Both the position numbers and the translations under genes were made by a program. From assembly GCF_003019815.1 (NCBI RefSeq), contig NZ_CP027773.1, forward strand, positions 4,366,501 to 4,430,500: a DNA stretch of 64,000 bases. Reading direction: 5' to 3'. Positions 17,529 through 24,866 of this stretch are shown piece by piece. The notes beneath the pieces are model-generated. The model had not been told where the DNA came from and did not search any database. It saw only the letters and a list, made by a program, of their open reading frames with translations. The DNA comes from Variovorax sp. PMC12. GTDB lineage: Bacteria > Pseudomonadota > Gammaproteobacteria > Burkholderiales > Burkholderiaceae_C. Every line of letters starts with the position of its first letter. The stretch's first letter is position 1.

Positions 17529-18614
17529 ATGAGCAAATCCCTTCGCCTTTCCGAAAAATGGTTCCGCCGCGGCCTCTGGCTGGTGGCCTTCGTGTTCGCC
17601 AGCTTCCTCATCGGGCTGGGCAGCACCATCGTGAGCGACCTGCCGCAGGTCGAGCGCGTGCGCGGCATCGACGACTTCATCGACCTGCGCGCCGCGCAGC
17701 CGCTTCGCGCGACCATCGCGGCCTCGGAAGCCACCGAACTGCAGGCCGCGCGCGACCTCGACCAGATACGCCTGCAGCTGCAGGCCGCGCAGCAGGCCAA
17801 CGCCAATGCGCGCGAGACCTTCGGCAACTGGCTCGCCACGCGCCGTGCCACCGCGCAGCCCGACCAGGACCCCGAGCTCATCGCGCGCACCAAGGCGCTC
17901 GACGCCTTCAAGCAGAAAGAAGAACAGGTGCAGCGCCAGGTCAGCGCGCAGCAGCAGATCACGCTCGACGCGCGCCAGGCCGAGCAGCGCGCGCGCACCG
18001 CGCTCGCCGAGCTGGAGCGCGACGCGCAGGTGAAGCTGGAGGCCGAGTACCGCCGCATCGAGCTGCGCGTGTTCCTGTACCGGCTGGCGCTCACGCTGCC
18101 GCTGCTGGTGGTGGCCGGCTGGCTGTTCGCGAAGAAGCGCAGGAGCACATACTGGCCCTTCGTGTGGGGCTTCATCTTCTTCGCGCTGTTCGCGTTCTTC
18201 GTCGAGCTGGTGCCCTACCTGCCGAGCTACGGCGGCTATGTGCGCTACCTGGTGGGCATCGTGCTCACGGTGCTGGTGGGGCGCTACGCCATCGTCGCGC
18301 TCAACCGCTACCTGGCGCGCCAGAAACTCGCCGAGCAGCAGCCCGACCAGGTGCGGCGCGAGGAACTCAGCTACGACACCGCGCTGGCCCGCCTGGGCAA
18401 GGGCGTGTGCCCCGGCTGCGAGCGGCCGGTGGACCTGAAGAACGACGCCATCGACTTCTGCCCGCACTGCGGCATCGGCCTGTTCGACCACTGCGGCGTG
18501 TGCGAGACGCGCAAGAGCGCGTTCTCCAGGTTCTGCCACGCCTGCGGCACCCCGGCCGCGGCGCAGTCTGCGGATTCGGTCACGCCCCCGCGCGCCGATC
18601 GACACACCATGTAG
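17529..18614 (+). CDS. Membrane protein with coiled coil and C-terminal zinc ribbons
   Basis: 361 aa. One N-terminal membrane helix (about 15-36) is followed by a long charged coiled coil (about 65-180, rich in Ala, Gln, Glu, Arg), then three membrane helices (about 182-265), then a cytoplasmic tail with two Cys pairs of a zinc ribbon, C-P-G-C and C-P-H-C, plus further C-G-V-C and C-H-A-C pairs (about 296-340). Eight Cys could bind two Zn ions. I do not recognise a characterised homologue. The coiled coil should lie in the periplasm. It follows the DUF2145 gene by 19 bp and is probably co-transcribed. Confidence 0.8.
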   Translation: MSKSLRLSEKWFRRGLWLVAFVFASFLIGLGSTIVSDLPQVERVRGIDDFIDLRAAQPLRATIAASEATELQAARDLDQIRLQLQAAQQANANARETFGNWLATRRATAQPDQDPELIARTKALDAFKQKEEQVQRQVSAQQQITLDARQAEQRARTALAELERDAQVKLEAEYRRIELRVFLYRLALTLPLLVVAGWLFAKKRRSTYWPFVWGFIFFALFAFFVELVPYLPSYGGYVRYLVGIVLTVLVGRYAIVALNRYLARQKLAEQQPDQVRREELSYDTALARLGKGVCPGCERPVDLKNDAIDFCPHCGIGLFDHCGVCETRKSAFSRFCHACGTPAAAQSADSVTPPRADRHTM

Positions 18615-18674
18615 CCGGCGCGCCGCGAGGCCGTGCTACAACGATGGATTCCCAACCCCAGACGGAGCTAAAGC

Positions 18675-19070
18675 ATGAGCATTTTCGGCAGCATCCTTTC
18701 CAAGATCTTCCCGGGCGCCAAGGCAGCGGAGGCCCCGGCCCCAGCCCCGGCGCCCACCGCCGCGGCACCGGCCGATGCACCCGCACCCGCAGTGGCCGCG
18801 CCCCCGCCCGCCATTCCGCTGGGCGACGTGGCCGCGGTGCTCGACGGCATGCCGGGCGCGAAGAACCTCAACTGGCGCACCTCCATCGTCGACCTCATGA
18901 AGCTGCTGGGCCTGGACAGCAGCCTCGAGGCACGCAAGCAACTGGCGGCGGAACTGAGCTACGGCCAGGACACCAGCGACAGCGCCAAGATGAACATCTG
19001 GCTGCACCGCCAGGTCATGACCAAGCTGGCCGCCAACGGCGGCACGGTCCCGGCAGAGTTGCGGGACTGA
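18675..19070 (+). CDS. DUF3597 protein
   Basis: 131 aa. An N-terminal MSIFGSILSKIF segment is followed by an Ala/Pro linker (about 16-47) and the DUF3597 domain (about 48-131): VAAVLDGMPGAKNLNWRTS, IVDLMKLLGLDSSLEARKQLA and MNIWLHRQVMTKLA. The fold is a small helical domain related to peptidoglycan-binding LysM-adjacent proteins in some annotations, but no function is proven. A GGAG ribosome site lies before the ATG. It lies 60 bp after the zinc-ribbon gene and ends at a 94-bp dispersed repeat. Confidence 0.85.
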   Translation: MSIFGSILSKIFPGAKAAEAPAPAPAPTAAAPADAPAPAVAAPPPAIPLGDVAAVLDGMPGAKNLNWRTSIVDLMKLLGLDSSLEARKQLAAELSYGQDTSDSAKMNIWLHRQVMTKLAANGGTVPAELRD

Positions 19071-19096
19071 ACTGGATAGTCGCTCGGAAGTTTTCG

Positions 19097-19190
19097 AGAA
19101 CACCGAGGAACCGGCTCTGCCGGGCCTCAGGTGTTGCCCCCGGTAGGGGGTTGGCGAAGCGACACGAAGTGCGCGTAGCCTGGCGGCGAG
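19097..19190 (-). repeat. 94-bp dispersed structured repeat, copy A
   Basis: On the minus strand it begins 6 nt after the stop of the SDR gene at 19197. It matches copy B (61569-61662) in opposite orientation with 5 differences in 94 bp. It contains a CCCCC-TACC-GGGGG hairpin, then a nested hairpin built of AACACC-GAGG-CCGGC with their complements. All five differences fall outside the paired arms. Confidence 0.85.
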
Positions 19191-19196
19191 ACCATT

Positions 19197-19979
19197 TCAG
19201 GTCCAGCCGGCGTCCACCACGTAATCTTGCGCGGTGCACATGCGCGAATCGTCGGCTGCCAGGAACAGCGCCATCGCCGCGATGTCCTCGGCCATCACGC
19301 GGCCCGGCAGGCACTGCGCCGCATCGATCTCCGCGCCCGATTCGGGCTTGACCCACAGCTTGATCTGCCGCTCGGTCATCACCCAGCCCGGCACGATCGA
19401 ATTGACGCGGATGTTCTGCTTGCCCAGGTCGCGCGCCAGCGAACGCGTGAGGCCGCGCGCCGCCGCCTTGCAGGCCTGGTACACCGGATAGCCCTTGCCC
19501 TTGATCATCCAGCTGATGGAGCCGAAGTTGATGATCGAGCCGCCGCCCAGCGCGCGCATGTCGTCGGCAACCGCCTGCGCGGCGAAGAACTGGTGCTTGA
19601 AGTTGACGGCCACGAGGCGGTCGAAGTCGTCGCTGGTCACGTCGGCCATCTCGTGGCGGCGGTCGTTGGCGGCGTTGTTCAGCAGCACGGAAATTGGCCC
19701 GAAGCGCTGGCGCACCGCGTCGATGGCGGCGGCGAGCGCGGCGGTGTCGGTCACGTCGCAGGGCAAGAACAGCGCCGGATGCTCGCCCTGCAGTTGCGCC
19801 GCGAGCGCGCTGCCGGCAGCGGTGTCGAGGTCGCAGAAGCCGACCTTCGCGCCTTGCGCATGAAAGGCCCGCACCAGCGATTCGCCGATGCCGCTGGCGC
19901 CGCCGGAGATGAACACGGTGCGCCCGGCCAGCGAGGGGTAGCGGGCGGTGTAGGGCGAAAGTTGTGATGCGTCGGTCAT
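19197..19979 (-). CDS. SDR-family oxidoreductase
   Basis: 260 aa short-chain dehydrogenase. The NAD(P)-binding loop is GGASGIGES (near 26-34), NNAANDRRHE replaces the common NNAG, and the catalytic set is Ser in FGSISW with YQACK (Tyr-x3-Lys). The acidic residue after strand 2 (CDLD) favours NAD over NADP. The C-terminus has AMALFLAADDSRMCTAQDYVVDAGW. Many close relatives act on sugars (for example galactose or xylose dehydrogenases), but the substrate cannot be read from sequence. A dispersed repeat follows its stop at once. Confidence 0.9.
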   Translation of the reverse strand: MTDASQLSPYTARYPSLAGRTVFISGGASGIGESLVRAFHAQGAKVGFCDLDTAAGSALAAQLQGEHPALFLPCDVTDTAALAAAIDAVRQRFGPISVLLNNAANDRRHEMADVTSDDFDRLVAVNFKHQFFAAQAVADDMRALGGGSIINFGSISWMIKGKGYPVYQACKAAARGLTRSLARDLGKQNIRVNSIVPGWVMTERQIKLWVKPESGAEIDAAQCLPGRVMAEDIAAMALFLAADDSRMCTAQDYVVDAGWT

Positions 19980-20092
19980 GTGAATGCGGCAACAGCGATG
20001 GGGACGGACGGCAAGCGTAGCGGATAGCGGCCGGCCGGTGTATGGCTTCCGGCAAATGGGCGGCGCATCCGGGCGTGGCTACGCTCGCTCTC

Positions 20093-20300
20093 ATGAACAC
20101 GAAGACGCTGCCCCGCCGTCGAGAGGCTGGCCGCCCAGCTCGCGGCCAAGGGCCAGCTCACGCTGTGGCAGTACGCCTCCCACAAGGACGCGAGCGGTGC
20201 GCTGGTGCAGGCGCCGCTCAGGCAGATCGTCGTCTTCAGGAACGAGGCCTTGCGCATCGAGCCCTACGCCACGCCGCTGCCCATACAGCCGCTGAAGTAG
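20093..20300 (+). pseudogene. Small gene with apparent frameshift
   Basis: From ATG at 20093 the reading starts MNTKTLPR; one base later, from 20118, a different frame reads V-E-R-L-A-A-Q-L-A-A-K-G-Q-L-T-L-W-Q and ends IVVFRNEALRIEPYATPLPIQPLK before TAG at 20298. That C-terminal frame has protein-like composition and no start of its own, since a TGA lies just upstream. One extra base in the CCGCCGTC run would explain it. The joined product would be about 68 aa and of unknown function. It could equally be a sequencing error or chance. Confidence 0.4.
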
Positions 20301-20313
20301 CGGCCGCTCTTCT

Positions 20314-21486
20314 TCAGACGCCTCTTGCGCGCTCCGACTTGAAGCGCGCGCGAAACTCCGTGAACGTGCCCGCGTCCAGCGACTCGCGGATCTCGCTCAT
20401 CAGGTTCAGGTAGTAGTGCAGGTTGTGGATGGTCGTGAGCATCGGCCCGAGCATCTCGCCGCAGCGGTCGAGGTGATGCAGGTAGGCGCGGCTGAAGCCT
20501 TCGCGCCCGCCGTCGTTCCAGCTCACGCCGGAGGTGCCCGCGCAGGCGTGGCAGGTGCAGCTGGGGTCGATGGGCTGCGGATCGCTCTTGTGGCGCGCGT
20601 TGCGCATCTTCAGGTCGCCGAAGCGTGTGAAGAGCGTGCCGTTGCGCGCATTGCGCGTGGGCATCACGCAGTCGAACATGTCGACGCCGTCGGCCACGCC
20701 CTGCACCAGGTCTTCCGGCGTGCCCACGCCCATCAGGTAGCGCGGCTTGTTCGCGGGCAGCCGGTGCGGCGTGTGGCCCATGATGTGCAGCATTTCTTCC
20801 TTGGGCTCGCCCACGCTCACGCCGCCGATGGCGTAGCCGGGGAAGTCCATGTCCACCAGCGCGGCCAGCGACTCTTCGCGCAGGTTCTCGAACATGCCGC
20901 CCTGCACGATGCCGAAGAGCGCGTTCGGGTTCTCCAGCCGGTTGAACTCCGCCTGGCAGCGCTTGGCCCAGCGCAGGCTCAGTTCCATCGAGATGCGCGC
21001 CTCGGCCTCGGTCGTGATGTGGCCCTTGGTGTCGTAGGGCGTGCACTCGTCGAACTGCATCACGATGTCGCTGTTGAGGATGGTCTGGATCTGCATCGAG
21101 ACCTCGGGCGTGAGGAACAGCTTGTCGCCGTTGACGGGCGACGCGAACTTCACGCCCTCTTCGCTGATCTTGCGCATTGCGCCCAGCGACCACACCTGGA
21201 AGCCGCCCGAGTCGGTGAGGATGGGCTTGTTCCACTTCTCGAAGCCGTGCAGCCCACCAAAGCTGGCCATCACGTCGAGGCCGGGGCGCATCCACAGGTG
21301 GAAGGTGTTGCCCAGGATGATCTGCGCGCCCATTTCCTCCAGGCTGCGCGGCATCACGCCCTTGACCGTGCCGTAGGTGCCCACGGGCATGAAGATCGGC
21401 GTCTGCACCTTGCCGTGGTTGAGCGTGAGCGTGGCGCGGCGCGCGTGGCTGTCGGGGTCGGTCTTGAGGAGTTCGAAGTTCAGCAT
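20314..21486 (-). CDS. tgt: Queuine tRNA-ribosyltransferase
   Basis: 390 aa. Swaps guanine 34 for preQ1 in GUN-anticodon tRNAs. Signatures: MPVGTYGTVKGV, the substrate Asp in LTDSGGFQVWSLG, the nucleophile Asp in FDCVMPTRNARNG, and Zn ligands CTCHAC with a following Cys/His. ATG at 21486 gives the family N-terminus MLNFELLKTD. It lies 10 bp after queA on the same strand, the classic queA-tgt operon. It has slightly more residues than E. coli Tgt (375). Confidence 0.96.
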   Translation of the reverse strand: MLNFELLKTDPDSHARRATLTLNHGKVQTPIFMPVGTYGTVKGVMPRSLEEMGAQIILGNTFHLWMRPGLDVMASFGGLHGFEKWNKPILTDSGGFQVWSLGAMRKISEEGVKFASPVNGDKLFLTPEVSMQIQTILNSDIVMQFDECTPYDTKGHITTEAEARISMELSLRWAKRCQAEFNRLENPNALFGIVQGGMFENLREESLAALVDMDFPGYAIGGVSVGEPKEEMLHIMGHTPHRLPANKPRYLMGVGTPEDLVQGVADGVDMFDCVMPTRNARNGTLFTRFGDLKMRNARHKSDPQPIDPSCTCHACAGTSGVSWNDGGREGFSRAYLHHLDRCGEMLGPMLTTIHNLHYYLNLMSEIRESLDAGTFTEFRARFKSERARGV

Positions 21487-21496
21487 GGTGGTCGTC

Positions 21497-22540
21497 TCAG
21501 TCTTGTTGCCGCTCCAGCAGCATGGCGTCGCCATAGCTGAAGAAGCGGTAGCGCTCGGCAATGGCGTGGGCATACAGCCCCATCACCCGCTCGTAGCCCG
21601 CGAAGGCCGAGACCAGCATCATCAGCGTGCTCTTGGGCAGATGGAAGTTGGTCACCAGCAGGTCGACGTGCGCGAAGGCGAAGCCCGGGGTGATGAAGAT
21701 GCGCGTGTCGCCCGATGCCTCGCCGCTCTTGGCCCACGACTCGAGCGTGCGCACGGTGGTCGTGCCCACGGCCACGATGCGGCCGCCGCGCGCCTTGCAT
21801 TCGGCAATGGCGCGCTGCGTGGCCTCGGGCACCTCGTAGCGCTCGGCGTGCATGGTGTGCTCGGCGATGTTCTCGGTCTTCACCGGCTGGAAGGTGCCGG
21901 CGCCCACGTGCAGGGTGACGTTGGCGCGCTGCACGCCGCGCGCTTCGAGCTCGGCCAGCAGGCCTTCGTCGAAATGCAGCGCGGCGGTGGGTGCCGCCAC
22001 CGCGCCGGGCACGCGCGCGAACACGGTCTGGTAGCGGCTCTCGTCCTCGGCCGAATCGGTGTGGGTGATGTAGGGCGGCAGCGGCACGTGGCCGCAGCGC
22101 TCCATGAGCATGTAGGGGTTCTCGCCGGTGTCGCTCTCGAAGGCGAAGCGGAACAGCGCGCCGTCTTCGTCGGGCCAGCGGCCCAGCAGCGTGGCGCGGA
22201 AGCCGCCGACCATGTCGAGCGTGGTGCCCACCGGCGGCTTCTTGCTGACCTTCATGTGCGCGACCACCTCTTGGCCCTGCAGCACGCGCTCGACCAGCAG
22301 TTCGAGCTTGCCGCCGGTCGGCTTCTCGCCGAACAGGCGCGCCTTGACCACGCGCGTGTCGTTGAAGACCAGCAGGTCGCCCGCGCGCAGCAGCGAGGGC
22401 AGGTTCCTGAAGATGCGGTCGACCGGCGCGGGCCCCGTGCCGTCGAGCAGGCGGGAGGAGGTGCGTTCGGTGGCCGGGTGTTGCGCCACCAGCTCGGGTG
22501 GCAGTGCGAAATCGAAATCGGAAAGCGTGAAGGCGCGCAT
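21497..22540 (-). CDS. queA: S-adenosylmethionine:tRNA ribosyltransferase-isomerase
   Basis: 347 aa. Adds the epoxycyclopentane group from SAM to preQ1-tRNA, the step after Tgt. Signatures: N-terminal FDFALPPELVAQHP, FNDTRVVKARLFG, VPLPPYI, THVGAGTFQPVK-type segment (LHVGAGTFQPVK), and GTTTVRTLES. Start ATG at 22540 gives MRAFTLSDFDF, as in the family. It is divergent from the DUF4166 gene across 147 bp and forms an operon with tgt. Confidence 0.96.
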   Translation of the reverse strand: MRAFTLSDFDFALPPELVAQHPATERTSSRLLDGTGPAPVDRIFRNLPSLLRAGDLLVFNDTRVVKARLFGEKPTGGKLELLVERVLQGQEVVAHMKVSKKPPVGTTLDMVGGFRATLLGRWPDEDGALFRFAFESDTGENPYMLMERCGHVPLPPYITHTDSAEDESRYQTVFARVPGAVAAPTAALHFDEGLLAELEARGVQRANVTLHVGAGTFQPVKTENIAEHTMHAERYEVPEATQRAIAECKARGGRIVAVGTTTVRTLESWAKSGEASGDTRIFITPGFAFAHVDLLVTNFHLPKSTLMMLVSAFAGYERVMGLYAHAIAERYRFFSYGDAMLLERQQD

Positions 22541-22687
22541 GTTGCTTGAGGGCCGGACGGGCCCGTTCCAAGGAGGCATGGGAAAAGACAAGAGAAAGCC
22601 GGGAGGCGGGCGGAATTGTCCCATGCCCGGAAAACGGGGCGTCGAGGCGGGGCTATCGGCGGCGTTTTGCCAAGGCAGAATCGGCGC

Positions 22688-23362
22688 ATGCCTGATTCAC
22701 TTGCCGCGCGCGCCGCACCCCAGCCCGGGCCTTCCGAAGGCGAGCTCTTCAAGAAGATCCTGGGGAGCAAGTGGCAGGGCCTGCACCCCGACATCCGACG
22801 TCGCTTCGACAAGAACCCGTTGCCGGGCAGGGCGCTGCATTACCTCGGTGCGCTCAGCGAGCTGCGCTGCTCGCGCTTCGGCAAGCTGCTGGGGCACCTG
22901 ACGCAGCCGATGATCCAGGGCGCGCTCATTCCGTACAGCGACGCCAATTTTCCGGTGGAGATACAGGTCTATGCCAAGCCCGAAGACCCGGCCATCTACA
23001 AGCAGCGCATCTACCGCCTGCATGGCCGCAAGCCGATCCAGTTCACCAGCTTCATGCGCGAGAGCGAGCGCGGCGAGGTGCTGGAGTACGTGGGCATGGG
23101 CCTGGGCATGAAGCTGGTGCTGAGCGTCGAAGAAAACGGCAGCCTGCATTTCCAGAGCGACGGCTACTTCTGGGACGTGCTGGGCTGGCGCATTCCGCTG
23201 CCCGGCGTGTTCACGCCCGGCAAGACTTTCCTGTGGCACCACAACGAGACGCCGGAGCGCTTCAACATCCGCATCGAGATCCGCCACTGGCTGATGGGCA
23301 CCACCTTCACCCAGGTCGGCGTGTTCGAGGAAGTGACTGAACCCAAGGCGGTGACCGCATGA
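22688..23362 (+). CDS. DUF4166 protein
   Basis: 224 aa. The DUF4166 region covers about residues 45-215, with LHPDIRRRF, IPYSDANFPVEIQVY, KQRIYRLHGRKPIQFTS and FNIRIEIRHWLMGTTFTQVGVF. It has the look of a beta-rich soluble domain; no signal peptide or helix spans. Function unknown. Its stop overlaps the start of the TIGR01777-type epimerase gene (ATGA), and this DUF is often found fused to or beside that epimerase, so a shared pathway is likely. Confidence 0.85.
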   Translation: MPDSLAARAAPQPGPSEGELFKKILGSKWQGLHPDIRRRFDKNPLPGRALHYLGALSELRCSRFGKLLGHLTQPMIQGALIPYSDANFPVEIQVYAKPEDPAIYKQRIYRLHGRKPIQFTSFMRESERGEVLEYVGMGLGMKLVLSVEENGSLHFQSDGYFWDVLGWRIPLPGVFTPGKTFLWHHNETPERFNIRIEIRHWLMGTTFTQVGVFEEVTEPKAVTA

Positions 23363-24855
23363 CGATCGACACACACCTGCTGGCGCTGCAGCTCATGGCC
23401 GCACAGGGGCTGATGGGCGCATTCGACACGCTCTATCACCACGAAGGCACCGAGGCGCTGGCGCAGCGCAACACCGCGCGGCGCGAGCTGTCCATCCACG
23501 CGGTGCGCTCGTCGATCTACTGCGCCATGTTCATCGGGCTGTCGTCGTGGGCCTGGCACGGCGTGTGGGCCTGGGTGCTGCTCGCGGTGTTCGGCGTCGA
23601 GATCGTGCTCACGCTGTGGGACTTCGTGGTGGAAGACGGCAGCCGCCTGCTGCCGCCCACCGAGCGCGTCACGCACACGGTGCTGGCCATCAATGCCGGC
23701 GCGTTCATCGCGCTGCTGGCCATGAACGCGGTCGACTGGGCGGCGCAGCCCACGGCGCTGGTGTGGCAGTCGCAAGGCTGGCTCGGCGCGTTCCTCGCGC
23801 TGTGCGGCGTGGGCGTGGGCATCTCGGGGCTGCGCGACGGACTGGCGGCGCGCGCGCTGTTCCGCCGCACCGCGCAGGAAGAACAGCGCGCGGCCGATGC
23901 GCCGGTGCGTTTCGGCAGCAAGCCGCAGCGCGTGCTGGTGACTGGCGGCACTGGCTTCATCGGCCAGATCCTGGTGCGCCACCTGCTGGCCGACGGCCAT
24001 GCGGTGACGGTGTGGACGCGCGATGCGCGCTCGGCGGCCTGGGGCTTCGGCGGCGCGGTGCGCTGCGTGCAGGCGCTCGAGCAGATCCCGGCGACGGACG
24101 ATGTCGACGTGGTCATCAACCTGGCGGGCGCGCGCATCCTGGGCCAGCGCTGGAGCGAGCGGCGCCAGCGCCAGCTGATGCAAAGCCGCGCGGGCCTCAC
24201 GAACACGCTGGTCGCGTGGATCGCCACGCGTGCGCGCAAGCCATGGCTGCTGCTGTCGGGCTCGGCCATCGGCTACTACGGCGTGCAGCCGCAGGGCGAC
24301 ACCGCCGAGCTGGCCGAAGACGCACCGCCGCAGGACATCTTCATGTCGGCGCTGTGCCAGGCCTGGGAGCAGGCCGCGCGGGGCGCGGTCGCGCACGGCG
24401 TGCACGTGGCCTGCATGCGCTTCGGCTTCGTGCTGGGCCACCAGGGCTCGCTGCCGCAGCTGCTGCTGCCGGTGGCGCTCGGCATGGGCGGCCGGCTGGG
24501 CAGCGGGCGGCAGTGGCTGTCGTGGGTGCATGTGCATGACGTGATCCGCGCGATGGCCCATGTGTGGAGCCTGGCCGAGCAGGCCGGCGGCAATGCGGCG
24601 GCAGCGCAGGCTTTCAACTTCACCGCGCCCGGTGCGCTCTCGCAGGAGGAATTCACCCGCGTGGCGGCCGGCGTGATGCACCGCCCCTTCTGGATGCCGA
24701 CACCCGCCGCGCCGGTCAGGCTGCTGCTGGGCGAGCAGGCCGACCTGCTGCTCGAAGGGCAGCGCGTGGTGCCCGCGCACCTGCTGCAGACCGGGTTCCG
24801 CTTCGCGTTTCCCGATGCGCGCAGCGCCTTGACGGACCTTTGCCGCCCGCGCTAG
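23359..24855 (+). CDS. TIGR01777-type NAD-dependent epimerase with N-terminal membrane domain
   Basis: 498 aa. Residues 1-175 hold about four membrane helices with Q-L-M-A-A-Q-G-L-M-G-A-F-D-T-L-Y-H-H-E and ERVTHTVLAINAGAF, with several His that could bind metal or heme. Residues about 190-498 are a YfcH/TIGR01777 epimerase: GGTGFIG loop, INLAGARILGQRWSERRQ, SGSAIGYYG (Ser and Tyr of the active site), FGFVLG, and the C-terminal DUF1731 part QTGFRFAFPDARSAL. E. coli YfcH lacks the membrane domain. It is coupled to the DUF4166 gene. Substrate unknown. Confidence 0.85.
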   Translation: MTIDTHLLALQLMAAQGLMGAFDTLYHHEGTEALAQRNTARRELSIHAVRSSIYCAMFIGLSSWAWHGVWAWVLLAVFGVEIVLTLWDFVVEDGSRLLPPTERVTHTVLAINAGAFIALLAMNAVDWAAQPTALVWQSQGWLGAFLALCGVGVGISGLRDGLAARALFRRTAQEEQRAADAPVRFGSKPQRVLVTGGTGFIGQILVRHLLADGHAVTVWTRDARSAAWGFGGAVRCVQALEQIPATDDVDVVINLAGARILGQRWSERRQRQLMQSRAGLTNTLVAWIATRARKPWLLLSGSAIGYYGVQPQGDTAELAEDAPPQDIFMSALCQAWEQAARGAVAHGVHVACMRFGFVLGHQGSLPQLLLPVALGMGGRLGSGRQWLSWVHVHDVIRAMAHVWSLAEQAGGNAAAAQAFNFTAPGALSQEEFTRVAAGVMHRPFWMPTPAAPVRLLLGEQADLLLEGQRVVPAHLLQTGFRFAFPDARSALTDLCRPR

Positions 24856-24866
24856 AAGCTTCGCCC

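Noticed and set aside
20292..20317. CTGAAG/CTTCAG dyad between the small gene and tgt as a terminator
   Set aside because: The arms are short, with no T-run on either strand.
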